Below are positions 7,335 to 14,788 of a stretch of 64,000 nt of DNA, piece after piece; position 1 is the stretch's first letter, and every line of letters begins with the position of its first letter. Made by a program: the position numbers and the translations under genes. A model generated the notes under the pieces. That model saw only the letters and a program-made list of their open reading frames with translations, was not told where the DNA came from and did no database searches. Source of the DNA: Corynebacterium lemuris (GTDB taxonomy: Bacteria > Actinomycetota > Actinomycetes > Mycobacteriales > Mycobacteriaceae); the NCBI RefSeq assembly GCF_024919295.1, contig NZ_JANWTC010000001.1, positions 124,001 through 188,000 on the forward strand, given 5' to 3'.

Positions 7335-7958
7335 TCACCCCTCCCCAGGACCGGGTCGGCGCACCATTCCCTGCCACACGATATCCACCGCCGCCCGAAG
7401 TCGCGCGGTCACCGCCGGGCCCTCCAGGGTGATCCCGCGGGCGACGAACTGGTAGTAGGCCACGCCGGAAAGCAGGTCGAGGGTGGCCTCAACGTCGAGG
7501 TCCGCGCGTAGGATCCCGTCCTTGATGCCCTGGCGCAGTAGTTCGGCGACCGGGGTACGGCGGCGGTGGACGTGAGAGCGCCAGTACTGCTGCTGCAGGT
7601 CCGGGTCGAGGATGTTGAGGTGGATGCGGCGCCGGATCATCCGCTCGGTGTCGGAGGCGTGGTTGTCGGTGCCGGCGTAGGTTTCCACGAGGGCGTCGTA
7701 GAGATCCAGGTCCTTGCGGACCCGGATAGGGTGGCGTCCGTGGTCGAGGGCGTCTGCGAGCACCGCGTCGAGGGAGGGCCAGCGTCGGTAGATCGCGGCC
7801 CGGGCCACGCCGCTGCGTTCCACGAGGTGGCGGACGGTGATGGGCCAGGTCTCCTCCTGGAGCAGCTCGGTTGCCGCCTGGAGGACCTGTTCACGTTTCT
7901 CCGGGTCGCGGGGCCGTCCGGGGGAGCGGCGGACGGAGGTTTCCGATGTTCCGGTCAA
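7335..7958 (-). CDS. TetR family transcriptional regulator
   Basis: A 207-aa regulator with the TetR HTH near residues 25-70 (WPITVRHLVERSGVARAAIYRRWPSLDAVLADAL) and a helical ligand domain with a C-terminal TetR_C-like segment. The predicted start is TTG at 7958, whose bases overlap the phosphatase stop (TTGA), consistent with translational coupling; a rarer start codon, but no ATG/GTG precedes the HTH. It is the last gene of the phnDCE-like operon and may regulate it. Confidence 0.82.
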   Translation of the reverse strand: MTGTSETSVRRSPGRPRDPEKREQVLQAATELLQEETWPITVRHLVERSGVARAAIYRRWPSLDAVLADALDHGRHPIRVRKDLDLYDALVETYAGTDNHASDTERMIRRRIHLNILDPDLQQQYWRSHVHRRRTPVAELLRQGIKDGILRADLDVEATLDLLSGVAYYQFVARGITLEGPAVTARLRAAVDIVWQGMVRRPGPGEG

Positions 7959-8740
7959 CGTGTGATCAACCGTTCCCGCAGGGCGGAGACGAGTTCCCCG
8001 TCGACACCGGTCTCCCGCAGCTGGCTGTTGAGCCCGCCGTAGCGTTCGTGGAGGACCCGCAGCATGGTGCGCATCGCTGATTCCGGAGCGGACAGCAGGA
8101 CCGAATCCAGTGGCACGGACATCGCCTGCCCGCCTACGGCGATCTCGGCGAGCTGGCTGATGCGGTCGAGTACCTGCGGCATCACCGCATTGGTACGCAC
8201 ATAATCGGCGACAATGGCCTCATCGTCCGCACCCAGCAGGGAGAGCAGGCAGGCGGCGAAAACGCCGGTACGGTCCTTGCCGGCCACGCAGTGGAACACG
8301 GCTGGCCCGGGAGTGTCGGCGATGGCCTCCAGACCGCCGCGGATGCCGGCCCCGTGGGTTTCCACAAGTGAGACGTACCAGTGGCCCATGAGTTCCGGGG
8401 CGGCGGGATCGTCGGGGTGCTGACTGATCACCTCCGCGAGCGCGGCGGACCCCGGTATGCCGGGATCATCGGTCAGGGGCTGGTGCAGGTAGGTGATGTC
8501 GGTGTTGCCGAGCGGCCCGCGGCCGGTGTAGGCGGCCTCCTGCAGGGAACGCAGGTCGACGATCAGTCTGGTGCCGGCCTCGGACAGGGCGCGGGCGCCG
8601 TTTTCATCGATGAAGGAGAGGTCATCGCCGCGGCCGAGGAGACCGGGGGTGACCAGGCCGTCGCTGACGGGGATGCTGCCCAGGTCGCGGAAGTTGGCCA
8701 GGGGACGCAGCCGAAGTGGGGGTCGTGTGGTTCTGAACAT
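7955..8740 (-). CDS. Tyrosine/serine protein phosphatase-like protein
   Basis: A 261-aa member of the Y_phosphatase3 group. The catalytic P-loop is HCVAGKDRTG (Cys-x5-Arg, near residue 150), and the N-terminal LANFRDLGSIP-V-DG motif is typical of this family (relatives include MptpB). Family members dephosphorylate phosphotyrosine, phosphoserine or phosphoinositides. Its ATG follows the phnE stop codon directly (TAA then ATG), so it belongs to the transporter operon. This suggests it may act on the imported phosphorylated compound rather than on proteins; that is inference. Confidence 0.85.
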   Translation of the reverse strand: MFRTTRPPLRLRPLANFRDLGSIPVSDGLVTPGLLGRGDDLSFIDENGARALSEAGTRLIVDLRSLQEAAYTGRGPLGNTDITYLHQPLTDDPGIPGSAALAEVISQHPDDPAAPELMGHWYVSLVETHGAGIRGGLEAIADTPGPAVFHCVAGKDRTGVFAACLLSLLGADDEAIVADYVRTNAVMPQVLDRISQLAEIAVGGQAMSVPLDSVLLSAPESAMRTMLRVLHERYGGLNSQLRETGVDGELVSALRERLITR

Positions 8741-9538
8741 TTATCTCACTTTGTGACGGATGACCGCGCTGATGCGGTCGATGACGGTCACCAGCACGAT
8801 GATGCTGATGATGATGGCGAAGAGGTGGCCGTAGTCGTAGAGGCGCATGGCGGTGGTCAGTTCCATGCCGATGCCGCCTGCACCCACAAGTCCGAGGATG
8901 GTGGCGCCGCGGACATTGCCCTCGAAGAGCAGCAGTGTGTAGCTGATGAGCATCGGTGCGGCCTGGGGGAGGACGGCCCAGGTGATGACCTGGCGTCGCG
9001 ACGCTCCTGTGGAGGTCACTGCCTCGACCGGGCCTTCGTCCACCGCCTCCATCGCCTCCGCGAAGACCTTGCCGATGGAGCCGACCGAACCGAGCGTCAG
9101 AGCGAGGATCCCGGCGAAAGGCCCCAGTCCCACGGCGGAGACGAAGACCAGGGCGTAGATCAGGTCCGGCACTGACCGCAGGGTGTTGAGCAGGAGGCGG
9201 GTCAGCGCGTACAACCACCGTGGGGCGATGGTGGAGGTGGCTCCGAAGGCGATGATCAGGGAGAGGACTGCGCCGAGGAAGGTACCCAGCACCGCCATCT
9301 GCAGGGTCTCCCGCAGCAGCCCGAGAATGAGGGGCAGGCGGTCGAAGTCCGGCGGCCACAACCGGGCGAGGAAATCCCCGATGCGCGGGAGCCCGTCGAT
9401 GAGCTCGCTGATGCTGAATCCGGATCCCCGCCAGCTCCAGCCGATCGCCGCCAGACCGAGGATGACCGCCGCCAGCCCTGCCGGTCCCGGGGCCTGGAGG
9501 GGACGGCTGAGACGGGTCCGCTCCTGTTCACTGAGCAT
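8741..9538 (-). CDS. phnE: Phosphonate-type ABC transporter permease (PhnE-like)
   Basis: A 265-aa permease with about six membrane segments and the PhnE-type loop EAMEAVDEGPVEAVTSTGASRRQVITWAVLPQ (the EAA motif that contacts the ATPase; only part is diagnostic: EA...G.s..q......P). Two adjacent ATGs occur (9541, 9538); the second has GGAGG six bases upstream and is preferred. It overlaps the 3' end of phnC by 11 nt. It works with PhnC and PhnD to import phosphonates, phosphite or phosphate esters. Confidence 0.87.
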   Translation of the reverse strand: MLSEQERTRLSRPLQAPGPAGLAAVILGLAAIGWSWRGSGFSISELIDGLPRIGDFLARLWPPDFDRLPLILGLLRETLQMAVLGTFLGAVLSLIIAFGATSTIAPRWLYALTRLLLNTLRSVPDLIYALVFVSAVGLGPFAGILALTLGSVGSIGKVFAEAMEAVDEGPVEAVTSTGASRRQVITWAVLPQAAPMLISYTLLLFEGNVRGATILGLVGAGGIGMELTTAMRLYDYGHLFAIIISIIVLVTVIDRISAVIRHKVR

Positions 9539-10289
9539 CATGCACCTCCGGGACCGGCTGGTAGAGGCGGGTGAGGGCGGCGTCGTCAAGCTGGTGGACC
9601 CGGCTGTCGATGATGACGCGGCCGTGCCGCAGTCCGATGATCCGGTCCGCGTGCGCGCGGGCCAGGTCGACGGCGTGCAGGCTCATGAGCACCGGGATGC
9701 CGCGCTCGGCGGCGACCTCCCGCAGCAGGGCGAGAACCGAGCCCGCCAGCTGCGGATCCAGGGAGGAGACCGGTTCATCGGCGAGCAGCAGCCGCGGATC
9801 CTGCATGAGGGCGCGCGCGATGGCCACCCGCTGCTGCTGACCGCCCGAGAGTGTGCGGCAGCGGTCGCGTGCCCGTTTCTCCAGCCCGACGCGTTCCAGC
9901 AGGGCGAGCGCCTTCGCACGCTGCGCCGTGGAGAACATCCCCAACAGGTTCACCGCCCCGGCCTCGTGGAGACCACCGGTGAGCACGTTGGTCAGGCAGG
10001 AGAGATTCGGGACGAGGTGGTGATGCTGAAAGACGTACCCGACGTCCGAGCGCAGCTCCCGCAGTTGCCCGCCGCGCAGCTTATCGACGTCCCGTCCCAC
10101 CACCGCCAGCTCATCCGCGACGGCCGGCACCATCCGGGTCAGGGCACGCAGCAGGGTGGATTTCCCCGAGCCGGAGGGGCCCAGCAGGGCCACCACCTCC
10201 CCGGCGTGGACGTCCAGATCCACGGCCTCGAGGGCGGTGTCGCCGCCGAAACGCACCGTGAGCCCGCGGGCACGGACCACCGCGGTCAC
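9528..10289 (-). CDS. phnC: Phosphonate-type ABC transporter ATP-binding protein (PhnC-like)
   Basis: A 253-aa ABC ATPase with Walker A GPSGSGKST (about residues 37-45), Q-loop YVFQHHHLV, signature LSGGQQQRVAIARAL, Walker B LLLADEPVSSLDP and the switch His in MSLHAVDLA. The PhnC-like feature is the VPNLSCLTNVL-G region after the Q-loop. It starts at GTG 10289, which overlaps the stop of phnD (GTGA), so the genes are translationally coupled. Confidence 0.9.
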   Translation of the reverse strand: MTAVVRARGLTVRFGGDTALEAVDLDVHAGEVVALLGPSGSGKSTLLRALTRMVPAVADELAVVGRDVDKLRGGQLRELRSDVGYVFQHHHLVPNLSCLTNVLTGGLHEAGAVNLLGMFSTAQRAKALALLERVGLEKRARDRCRTLSGGQQQRVAIARALMQDPRLLLADEPVSSLDPQLAGSVLALLREVAAERGIPVLMSLHAVDLARAHADRIIGLRHGRVIIDSRVHQLDDAALTRLYQPVPEVHDAQ

Positions 10290-11176
10290 CGGATATCCGC
10301 CAGCTCCACGCCGGCCTCGCGCGCGATCCGCAGGACCGGCGCATAGACCGATTTGTCCGGGTTGATCCGGTAGGACTCCGCGCCGCCGTAGAGGGAGGCC
10401 AGGTCCTCGTCCGCCATCAGGGCTTCAGGCAGGTGCCCGGTGAGCTGGCGGCGGGTGTTCTCATCGACTTCCGCGGAGACCACAACGGATATCCCCAGCG
10501 GAAGAGGTGCGGTCTCTGCCACCTGCCGGTAACTGCCCTCAGCCAGCAGGCCCCCCTCAATGTAGGTCGGGACCAGCTGACGGGCCGTGCAGGCCATGTC
10601 GACGGTGCCGTTGAGCATCGCCAGGACCGCGGCCTCGTGGCTGCCGGCAAAGGTTGCGGTGTAGTCCCGGCCCTCGGTGTAACCGTGTCTGACGAGCAGG
10701 GATTTCGGCAGGAAGTGCCCGCTGGTGGAGGCGGGGTCGACGAAGGCAATCTGGCCGCCCGCAAAATCGTCGAGATCATGGATGTCACTGTCTGCCCGGA
10801 CGAAACACAGGGAGGCCGGCCCCTCCTCCTGGTCCCAGACGATGATGGGGGTGACGGAACCGTTCTCATAGGCCAGCGCCGTGGCGAACTGGCTGGTCAT
10901 GGCCACGTCGGTGAAACCGGAGCGCACCGATTCCACGACCGCCATGTAGTCGGCCGGCTCCTGGACCTCCACTTCCCGGCCCGTGGCCGCCGCAACCAGT
11001 TCCGCGACGACCGCCGACCGTTCAGCGAGGGTGGGGTCGTCGGTGCTCGGGGGCAGGGCGAAGGTGAGGGGCGCCGTCGTGGGGTCGGTGGGGGTCTGGG
11101 TGACTGCACAACCGCTGAGCAGAGCAGACGCCGTCAGCAGTGCTACCCCGAGGAAGGGAAGAACCGTTTTACCCAT
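10286..11176 (-). CDS. phnD: Phosphonate-type ABC substrate-binding lipoprotein (PhnD-like)
   Basis: A 296-aa periplasmic-binding-type protein with a lipoprotein signal (hydrophobic core then LLSGC, Cys22). The body has the PhnD-family features AVVESVRSGFTDVAMTSQFATAL, AFVDPASTSGHFLPKSLL and YEGGLLAEGS-like loops, with Ser/Thr-rich loops that bind phosph(on)ate groups. It is the first gene of an operon with phnC, phnE, a phosphatase and tetR. No C-P lyase genes are in the window, so the ligand could equally be phosphite or an organophosphate. Confidence 0.87.
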   Translation of the reverse strand: MGKTVLPFLGVALLTASALLSGCAVTQTPTDPTTAPLTFALPPSTDDPTLAERSAVVAELVAAATGREVEVQEPADYMAVVESVRSGFTDVAMTSQFATALAYENGSVTPIIVWDQEEGPASLCFVRADSDIHDLDDFAGGQIAFVDPASTSGHFLPKSLLVRHGYTEGRDYTATFAGSHEAAVLAMLNGTVDMACTARQLVPTYIEGGLLAEGSYRQVAETAPLPLGISVVVSAEVDENTRRQLTGHLPEALMADEDLASLYGGAESYRINPDKSVYAPVLRIAREAGVELADIR

Positions 11177-11402
11177 GGATCACTCCCTTCCTTTCCGGGG
11201 GACAAGGTGACCTGACCTGACCAGGGTTGCATATAAATACGAGATCGGGGGTAACGAAAGGTAATTATGGATGAACTTACCGTGAACTGCAGGAAAAGCG
11301 GCCCTTGGCCCCGCAGTTTTCCTGACATCATGCGTGGGGTCAATCACGGAGCGGGTTTTCCGGGGGCCTGGCTCACGCCTGTGCAGGCGTAGGATCTCAC
11401 CC
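11177..11402. promoter_or_regulatory. Divergent intergenic region ahead of phnD, with tandem GGTCA motif
   Basis: Between phnD (minus) and the gene at 11403 (plus). On the minus strand three GGTCA units follow each other (11206-11225), close to the phnD ribosome site; this could be a regulator site. An A/T-rich patch (about 11228-11272) probably holds the phnD promoter. No PhoR-type repeat is convincing. Confidence 0.35.
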
Positions 11403-12059
11403 ATGGGTACCTCCTACGAATCCCTCCCGGGCGTTCCCGCCCCCGCCCGCAGGGCACTGGCTGCGGCGGGTCACCCCGACCTGGAATCCCTCCACGGCAT
11501 CGCCTGGCCGGAGCTGCTTGAGCTGCACGGCGTGGGCAGGCGGGGCCTGGAACGCCTGCAGGCCGCGCTCCTGGAACGGGGCCTGTCGATGGCGGATGTC
11601 CCCGGACCGGAGGGCCGGGAGGCGGGTTTCACGCTGGGGCACACGGGCGTGAACGCCGCGGACATCAGGACACATGCCACCGACCAGTCCCCGGCACAGT
11701 ATGTCGAGGAACTCGATACCCCGCGGCGGGTGGAGCACGGCCGACTGCTGCTGGAGATCTTCCGCCGCGCCACCGGTGAGGAACCGGTCATGTGGGGGCC
11801 GTCCATGATCGGTTACGGTCAGATGCACTACCGCTACGCCACCGGGCGTGAGGGGGACACCTTCCGCGTGGGATTCAGCCCGCGCAAGGCGAAACTCGCC
11901 CTCTACGGACTGCCGCAGGGGGAGGGTTTCCTCAGTCGGCTGGGAAAGCACACGGCCGGCAGCTCCTGCATCTACGTGAACAAGCCGGAGGACATCGACC
12001 TGGCGGTGCTCGAGGAGATGATCCGGGCGGCCTGGGTCACCGGGGCAGGGGAGTGCTGA
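11403..12059 (+). CDS. Helix-hairpin-helix plus DUF1801 domain protein
   Basis: A 218-aa protein in two parts. Residues about 5-60 form a helix-hairpin-helix-like module (LPGVPAPARRALAAAG, LHGIAWPELLELHGVGRRGLERLQAAL). After a linker, residues about 95-215 match DUF1801 (WGPSMIGYGQMHYRYATGREGD, FRVGFSPRKAKLALYG, CIYVNKPEDIDLAVLEEMI). DUF1801 proteins are cytosolic and of unknown function; the HhH part hints at nucleic-acid contact. The ATG at 11403 is chosen to start just before the HhH module. Confidence 0.75.
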   Translation: MGTSYESLPGVPAPARRALAAAGHPDLESLHGIAWPELLELHGVGRRGLERLQAALLERGLSMADVPGPEGREAGFTLGHTGVNAADIRTHATDQSPAQYVEELDTPRRVEHGRLLLEIFRRATGEEPVMWGPSMIGYGQMHYRYATGREGDTFRVGFSPRKAKLALYGLPQGEGFLSRLGKHTAGSSCIYVNKPEDIDLAVLEEMIRAAWVTGAGEC

Positions 12060-12110
12060 ACTCCGGTTAGTCTGGAGGCGGAACGCGCACCGACCTGCGG
12101 AGGAGCAGAG

Positions 12111-12656
12111 ATGACCACCGAAACTTTCCTGAGCGCCGAGAGCCTGGCCCGGCTGAGCGAACTCACCGGGCAGCAGCTCCTGGCCTACGGCAGCGACCTC
12201 GAACTCGATGACCGTGTCGGCGCCTTCGGGGCCTGGCTGCAGTTCGAGCAGGGGTGGGTCGGGATTGAGTTCGTGGAGCAGGTCATCGATTTCCCCGAGG
12301 GCGAGCGCGTCGAATCCGTGCTCACCGTCCATCCGCTCACTGGCCTTGATCCGGGTGGGGACCCCTATCCGCTGGCGGGGACCATCGCCGCGGTCACACG
12401 TATCCAGGATCGTGTCGCGCAGATCAACAAGCTCGAGGACACCGTGGACTGGGAGTGGTGGCGTGATTCCGGCGTGCGCATCGTGCTGGATTCGGGGCAG
12501 GAACTGCTCCTCCACTGCCCCTCACCGGTGGTCGTCGAGGTGCGGATGCGGGAGGGCCCGACCGGCACCCTGCAGCCGGGTCAGCCGGGGCGTGTCTACC
12601 AGGAGGGGGAGAAGCGTCGTTATGAGTACGCGAACCGGGAGGTCGCGGTGCCCTGA
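12111..12656 (+). CDS. Conserved hypothetical protein, 181 aa
   Basis: Not recognised. A strong ribosome site (GGAGGAG) precedes ATG 12111. The protein is acidic and soluble, with no signal peptide or membrane segment; it shows alternating hydrophobic stretches that suggest a mainly beta fold, and a C-terminal charged tail rich in Glu/Arg/Tyr. It follows the DUF1801 gene by 51 bp and may be cotranscribed. Confidence 0.65.
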   Translation: MTTETFLSAESLARLSELTGQQLLAYGSDLELDDRVGAFGAWLQFEQGWVGIEFVEQVIDFPEGERVESVLTVHPLTGLDPGGDPYPLAGTIAAVTRIQDRVAQINKLEDTVDWEWWRDSGVRIVLDSGQELLLHCPSPVVVEVRMREGPTGTLQPGQPGRVYQEGEKRRYEYANREVAVP

Positions 12657-12948
12657 TCCCGGGGGCGAGTTTCCGGATGATCGGGCGCGGACGGAAGCCG
12701 ATGTCCGGAATCTGGCCGAAAAAGCCGTTTCAACGTCGGCGGGGTCGGGGTCGCGGAGGGATGCCGGATGGTGGGATGCAGCTGGGAAACGGCGCATTCG
12801 GGGTATGTGTCTGAGGTCTCGGCAGGCTGCTGAAAGTGGCTGTGGGAACATGTCCGGTCATGCACTTTTGTGGTGCATACCACTCGTTCATGCCTCTACC
12901 CTGGGAAAAGGCCGGGGATAACCCCTGGAAAATATGCGTTGATACTTC
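12657..12948. other. Intergenic stretch, no gene seen
   Basis: I see no convincing coding region, RNA gene or repeat here. Short open frames on both strands lack ribosome sites and family features. The right end leads into the promoter of the gene at 13004. Confidence 0.6.
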
Positions 12949-12989
12949 TTGACCGTCCACTAAGCCTAGGCTAAGTTAGGCGTACCTCA
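12949..12989 (+). promoter_or_regulatory. Promoter with overlapping DtxR-like box
   Basis: TTGACC (12949-12954) and TAAGTT (12972-12977), 17 bp apart, are plausible -35/-10 elements. CTAAGTTAGGCGTACCTCA (12971-12989) matches 15 of 19 positions of the DtxR consensus TWAGGTWAGSCTWACCTWA and overlaps the -10 and start region, as expected for iron-dependent repression. Confidence 0.55.
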
Positions 12990-13003
12990 ATCAAGGAGTG
13001 AGC

Positions 13004-13771
13004 ATGATCAGCAAGACCACGTACGGCGAGAACCTCGCCCGCCGCATCATCACCGGCGCCGGAGCACTGACTCTGGTGCCGTACCGTGTCGACCCCACCA
13101 TGGCGGTCTCCGCCCTGGCACACGGCCTCGATGACAGCGGGCGTTTCGTCGTGATCTGCTCTGCTGAGGACGCCGATTTCATGGGCGATGCCGAGATCCG
13201 TCTCGACGGCGTGAAGAAGGCGCTGGAGTTCACCGTCGACATCACCGTCGCCAGCCTCCACGCTCTGGCACGTGTCGAGTGGCAGGACAGCGCCGCAACC
13301 CCGACGACCCTCGGTTTCGAACCCGGCCCCCATCTGCGCGTCGGTGTCATCGAGGTGGAGACGGTGCTTCTCCACGGCCCGCACGGCGTGACCAAGTGCG
13401 CTGCGGACGAACTGCTTGCCACCGCGGAGATCAGTGAACTGAACTCCCGGGAAATCGACGCCCGTGATGAGATCGCCCGCCTCTCGGACGTGCAGCTGTC
13501 GACCCTGCTCTCCGGCGCGCTGGTGGGCATGGCCCCGGGCCTCCTGCTCTCCGAGTCGGAGCTGGGCGGCTGCTCCGCACCGGCGGGCGACAACCTGTGG
13601 GTGGTCGACGTCGACCACTCCGGCGTCGCCCTGCTGAAGATGATCGACGGCCGCATGACCACCGTCCTGGTGACCTTCCCGGAACCGGTCATGACCATCG
13701 CAGACCTGGCCGGGGCCGTGGATGCCCTCGCCGTCCACACCTCGGTCCGGCACGCGTCTCCGCGTATCTGA
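13004..13771 (+). CDS. HugZ/DUF2470-like protein, probably iron-regulated
   Basis: A 255-aa protein. Its first two thirds resemble the split-barrel/DUF2470 proteins of actinobacteria (GLDDSGRFVVICSAEDADFMGDAEIRL, VDITVASLHALARVEW), a group related to HugZ heme-utilisation proteins. No signal peptide. ATG 13004 has AAGGAG five bases upstream; the GTG at 12998 lies inside that ribosome site and is rejected. The DtxR-like box at its promoter supports a role in iron or heme handling. The homology is judged from pattern only and heme-degrading residues cannot be confirmed. Confidence 0.6.
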   Translation: MISKTTYGENLARRIITGAGALTLVPYRVDPTMAVSALAHGLDDSGRFVVICSAEDADFMGDAEIRLDGVKKALEFTVDITVASLHALARVEWQDSAATPTTLGFEPGPHLRVGVIEVETVLLHGPHGVTKCAADELLATAEISELNSREIDARDEIARLSDVQLSTLLSGALVGMAPGLLLSESELGGCSAPAGDNLWVVDVDHSGVALLKMIDGRMTTVLVTFPEPVMTIADLAGAVDALAVHTSVRHASPRI

Positions 13772-13787
13772 GAAGCCGGTAACCGAG

Positions 13788-13824
13788 GAACGCGCGGAAC
13801 CCCTTCAGGGGGTTCCGCGCGTTC
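13788..13824 (+). terminator. Strong intrinsic terminator hairpin
   Basis: A perfect 16-bp stem (GAACGCGCGGAACCCC and its complement) with a 5-nt loop, 17 bases after the stop of the gene at 13004, followed by TTGTCT. The gene at 13847 is convergent, so it may work in both directions. Confidence 0.85.
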
Positions 13825-13846
13825 TTGTCTATCGCGTACGGTTTTC

Positions 13847-14125
13847 TCAGCGCGGCGCGTAAGTGGCGCAGAGGGCCATGTCGCCGCTGATGTCTACTCC
13901 TCCAGCGGTACACATGAGGTCTGCGTTGTGCCTGCAGTCCAGACGCTGGCAGGCGCCCACGTGGGCGTCCGGGGACCGCATTCCGGCGCGCAGGTCGATG
14001 GTGTTGATGGTGCCGCAGGCCGGCTGGTCGGCGCCACCGACGGTGATGGCGAAGGCCGTGCAGCCGTCGTTGTTGAAGGCGCAGGCGGTGGCGGTACAGG
14101 AAGCGATCTTGGCGACAGTGGACAT
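13847..14125 (-). CDS. DUF1540 protein with two Cys4 modules
   Basis: A 92-aa Cys-rich protein. Eight cysteines form two similar modules, Cx4Cx6Cx14C (C10, C15, C22, C37) and Cx4Cx7Cx13C (C59, C64, C72, C86), the DUF1540 arrangement, likely to bind metal. ATG 14125 has AAGGAG nine bases upstream; longer starts lack a ribosome site. A well-formed promoter and a DtxR-like box lie upstream, which suggests a response to iron. Confidence 0.82.
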   Translation of the reverse strand: MSTVAKIASCTATACAFNNDGCTAFAITVGGADQPACGTINTIDLRAGMRSPDAHVGACQRLDCRHNADLMCTAGGVDISGDMALCATYAPR

Positions 14126-14186
14126 GGTGCGAGTCTCCTTGCGTTGTGGTTGTGTTTCGAGAGTCTTCGCGTATCTGATATTTTCG

Positions 14187-14235
14187 AGTATAAGTGCCCT
14201 GAGCTGCACAAACAACCAAGGTTAGGCTTAACTGC
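14187..14235 (-). promoter_or_regulatory. Promoter with DtxR-like box for the DUF1540 gene
   Basis: On the minus strand TTGTTT (14210-14215) and TATACT (14187-14192) are 17 bp apart. Directly upstream, 14217-14235 matches the DtxR consensus at 15 of 19 positions (CAAGGTTAGGCTTAACTGC on the plus strand). Placement just upstream of the -35 allows either repression or activation. Confidence 0.6.
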
Positions 14236-14271
14236 GGACTAGAATCCATGCCCTGCAGAGGTAAGGGGTGG

Positions 14272-14778
14272 TCACCGGCTGAATGCCTCGTGATAGAGGA
14301 CGGTGCCGGAGGGGACGGCGGCGTCGGCAAGCGCCAGGGCGCGGACGAACTGCCGGTCCATGCCCGGCCACACCAGCTCCGGCACATCCGCGAAACCGAA
14401 ACGCTCGAGGAAGGTCGCATCTCCCACAGCGACCACACCGCCGGCGCCCATCGCGCGCAATTCCGTCAGCGCACGTTCCAGGATCAGTGAGCCGATGCCC
14501 TCGCCCTGGCGCTCCGGGGCCACGCTGATCGGGCCCACGGCGTACCAGTTCGCCGTCCCGCCGCTGATCTCCACCGGCGACACCGCGATGTGCCCCACCA
14601 CCGCCGGCCCCTTGACCGCCATGAAGGAGAGCGTGAGGGCGTCCGCGTCGCGGAGCTTCTCGACGATCTCGGCCTCCCGCTGCCGCGAATAAGGCTTGTC
14701 CACGAACGCGCGCGACGTGAGTCCCCTGATCGCGGGAATATCAGCTTCAGCCTCCCGGCGAATGGTGAAGGTATCCAT
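14272..14778 (-). CDS. GNAT family N-acetyltransferase
   Basis: A 168-aa GNAT protein with the acetyl-CoA binding motif A in GPISVAPERQGEGIGSLILERAL (R/Q-x-x-G-x-G) and a C-terminal GDATFLERFGF segment typical of YhbS-like members. The substrate could be a small amine, a peptide or a protein N-terminus. It lies 10 bp downstream of the broken Fic gene and is probably cotranscribed with it. Confidence 0.87.
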   Translation of the reverse strand: MDTFTIRREAEADIPAIRGLTSRAFVDKPYSRQREAEIVEKLRDADALTLSFMAVKGPAVVGHIAVSPVEISGGTANWYAVGPISVAPERQGEGIGSLILERALTELRAMGAGGVVAVGDATFLERFGFADVPELVWPGMDRQFVRALALADAAVPSGTVLYHEAFSR

Positions 14779-14788
14779 AAGCCGTATT

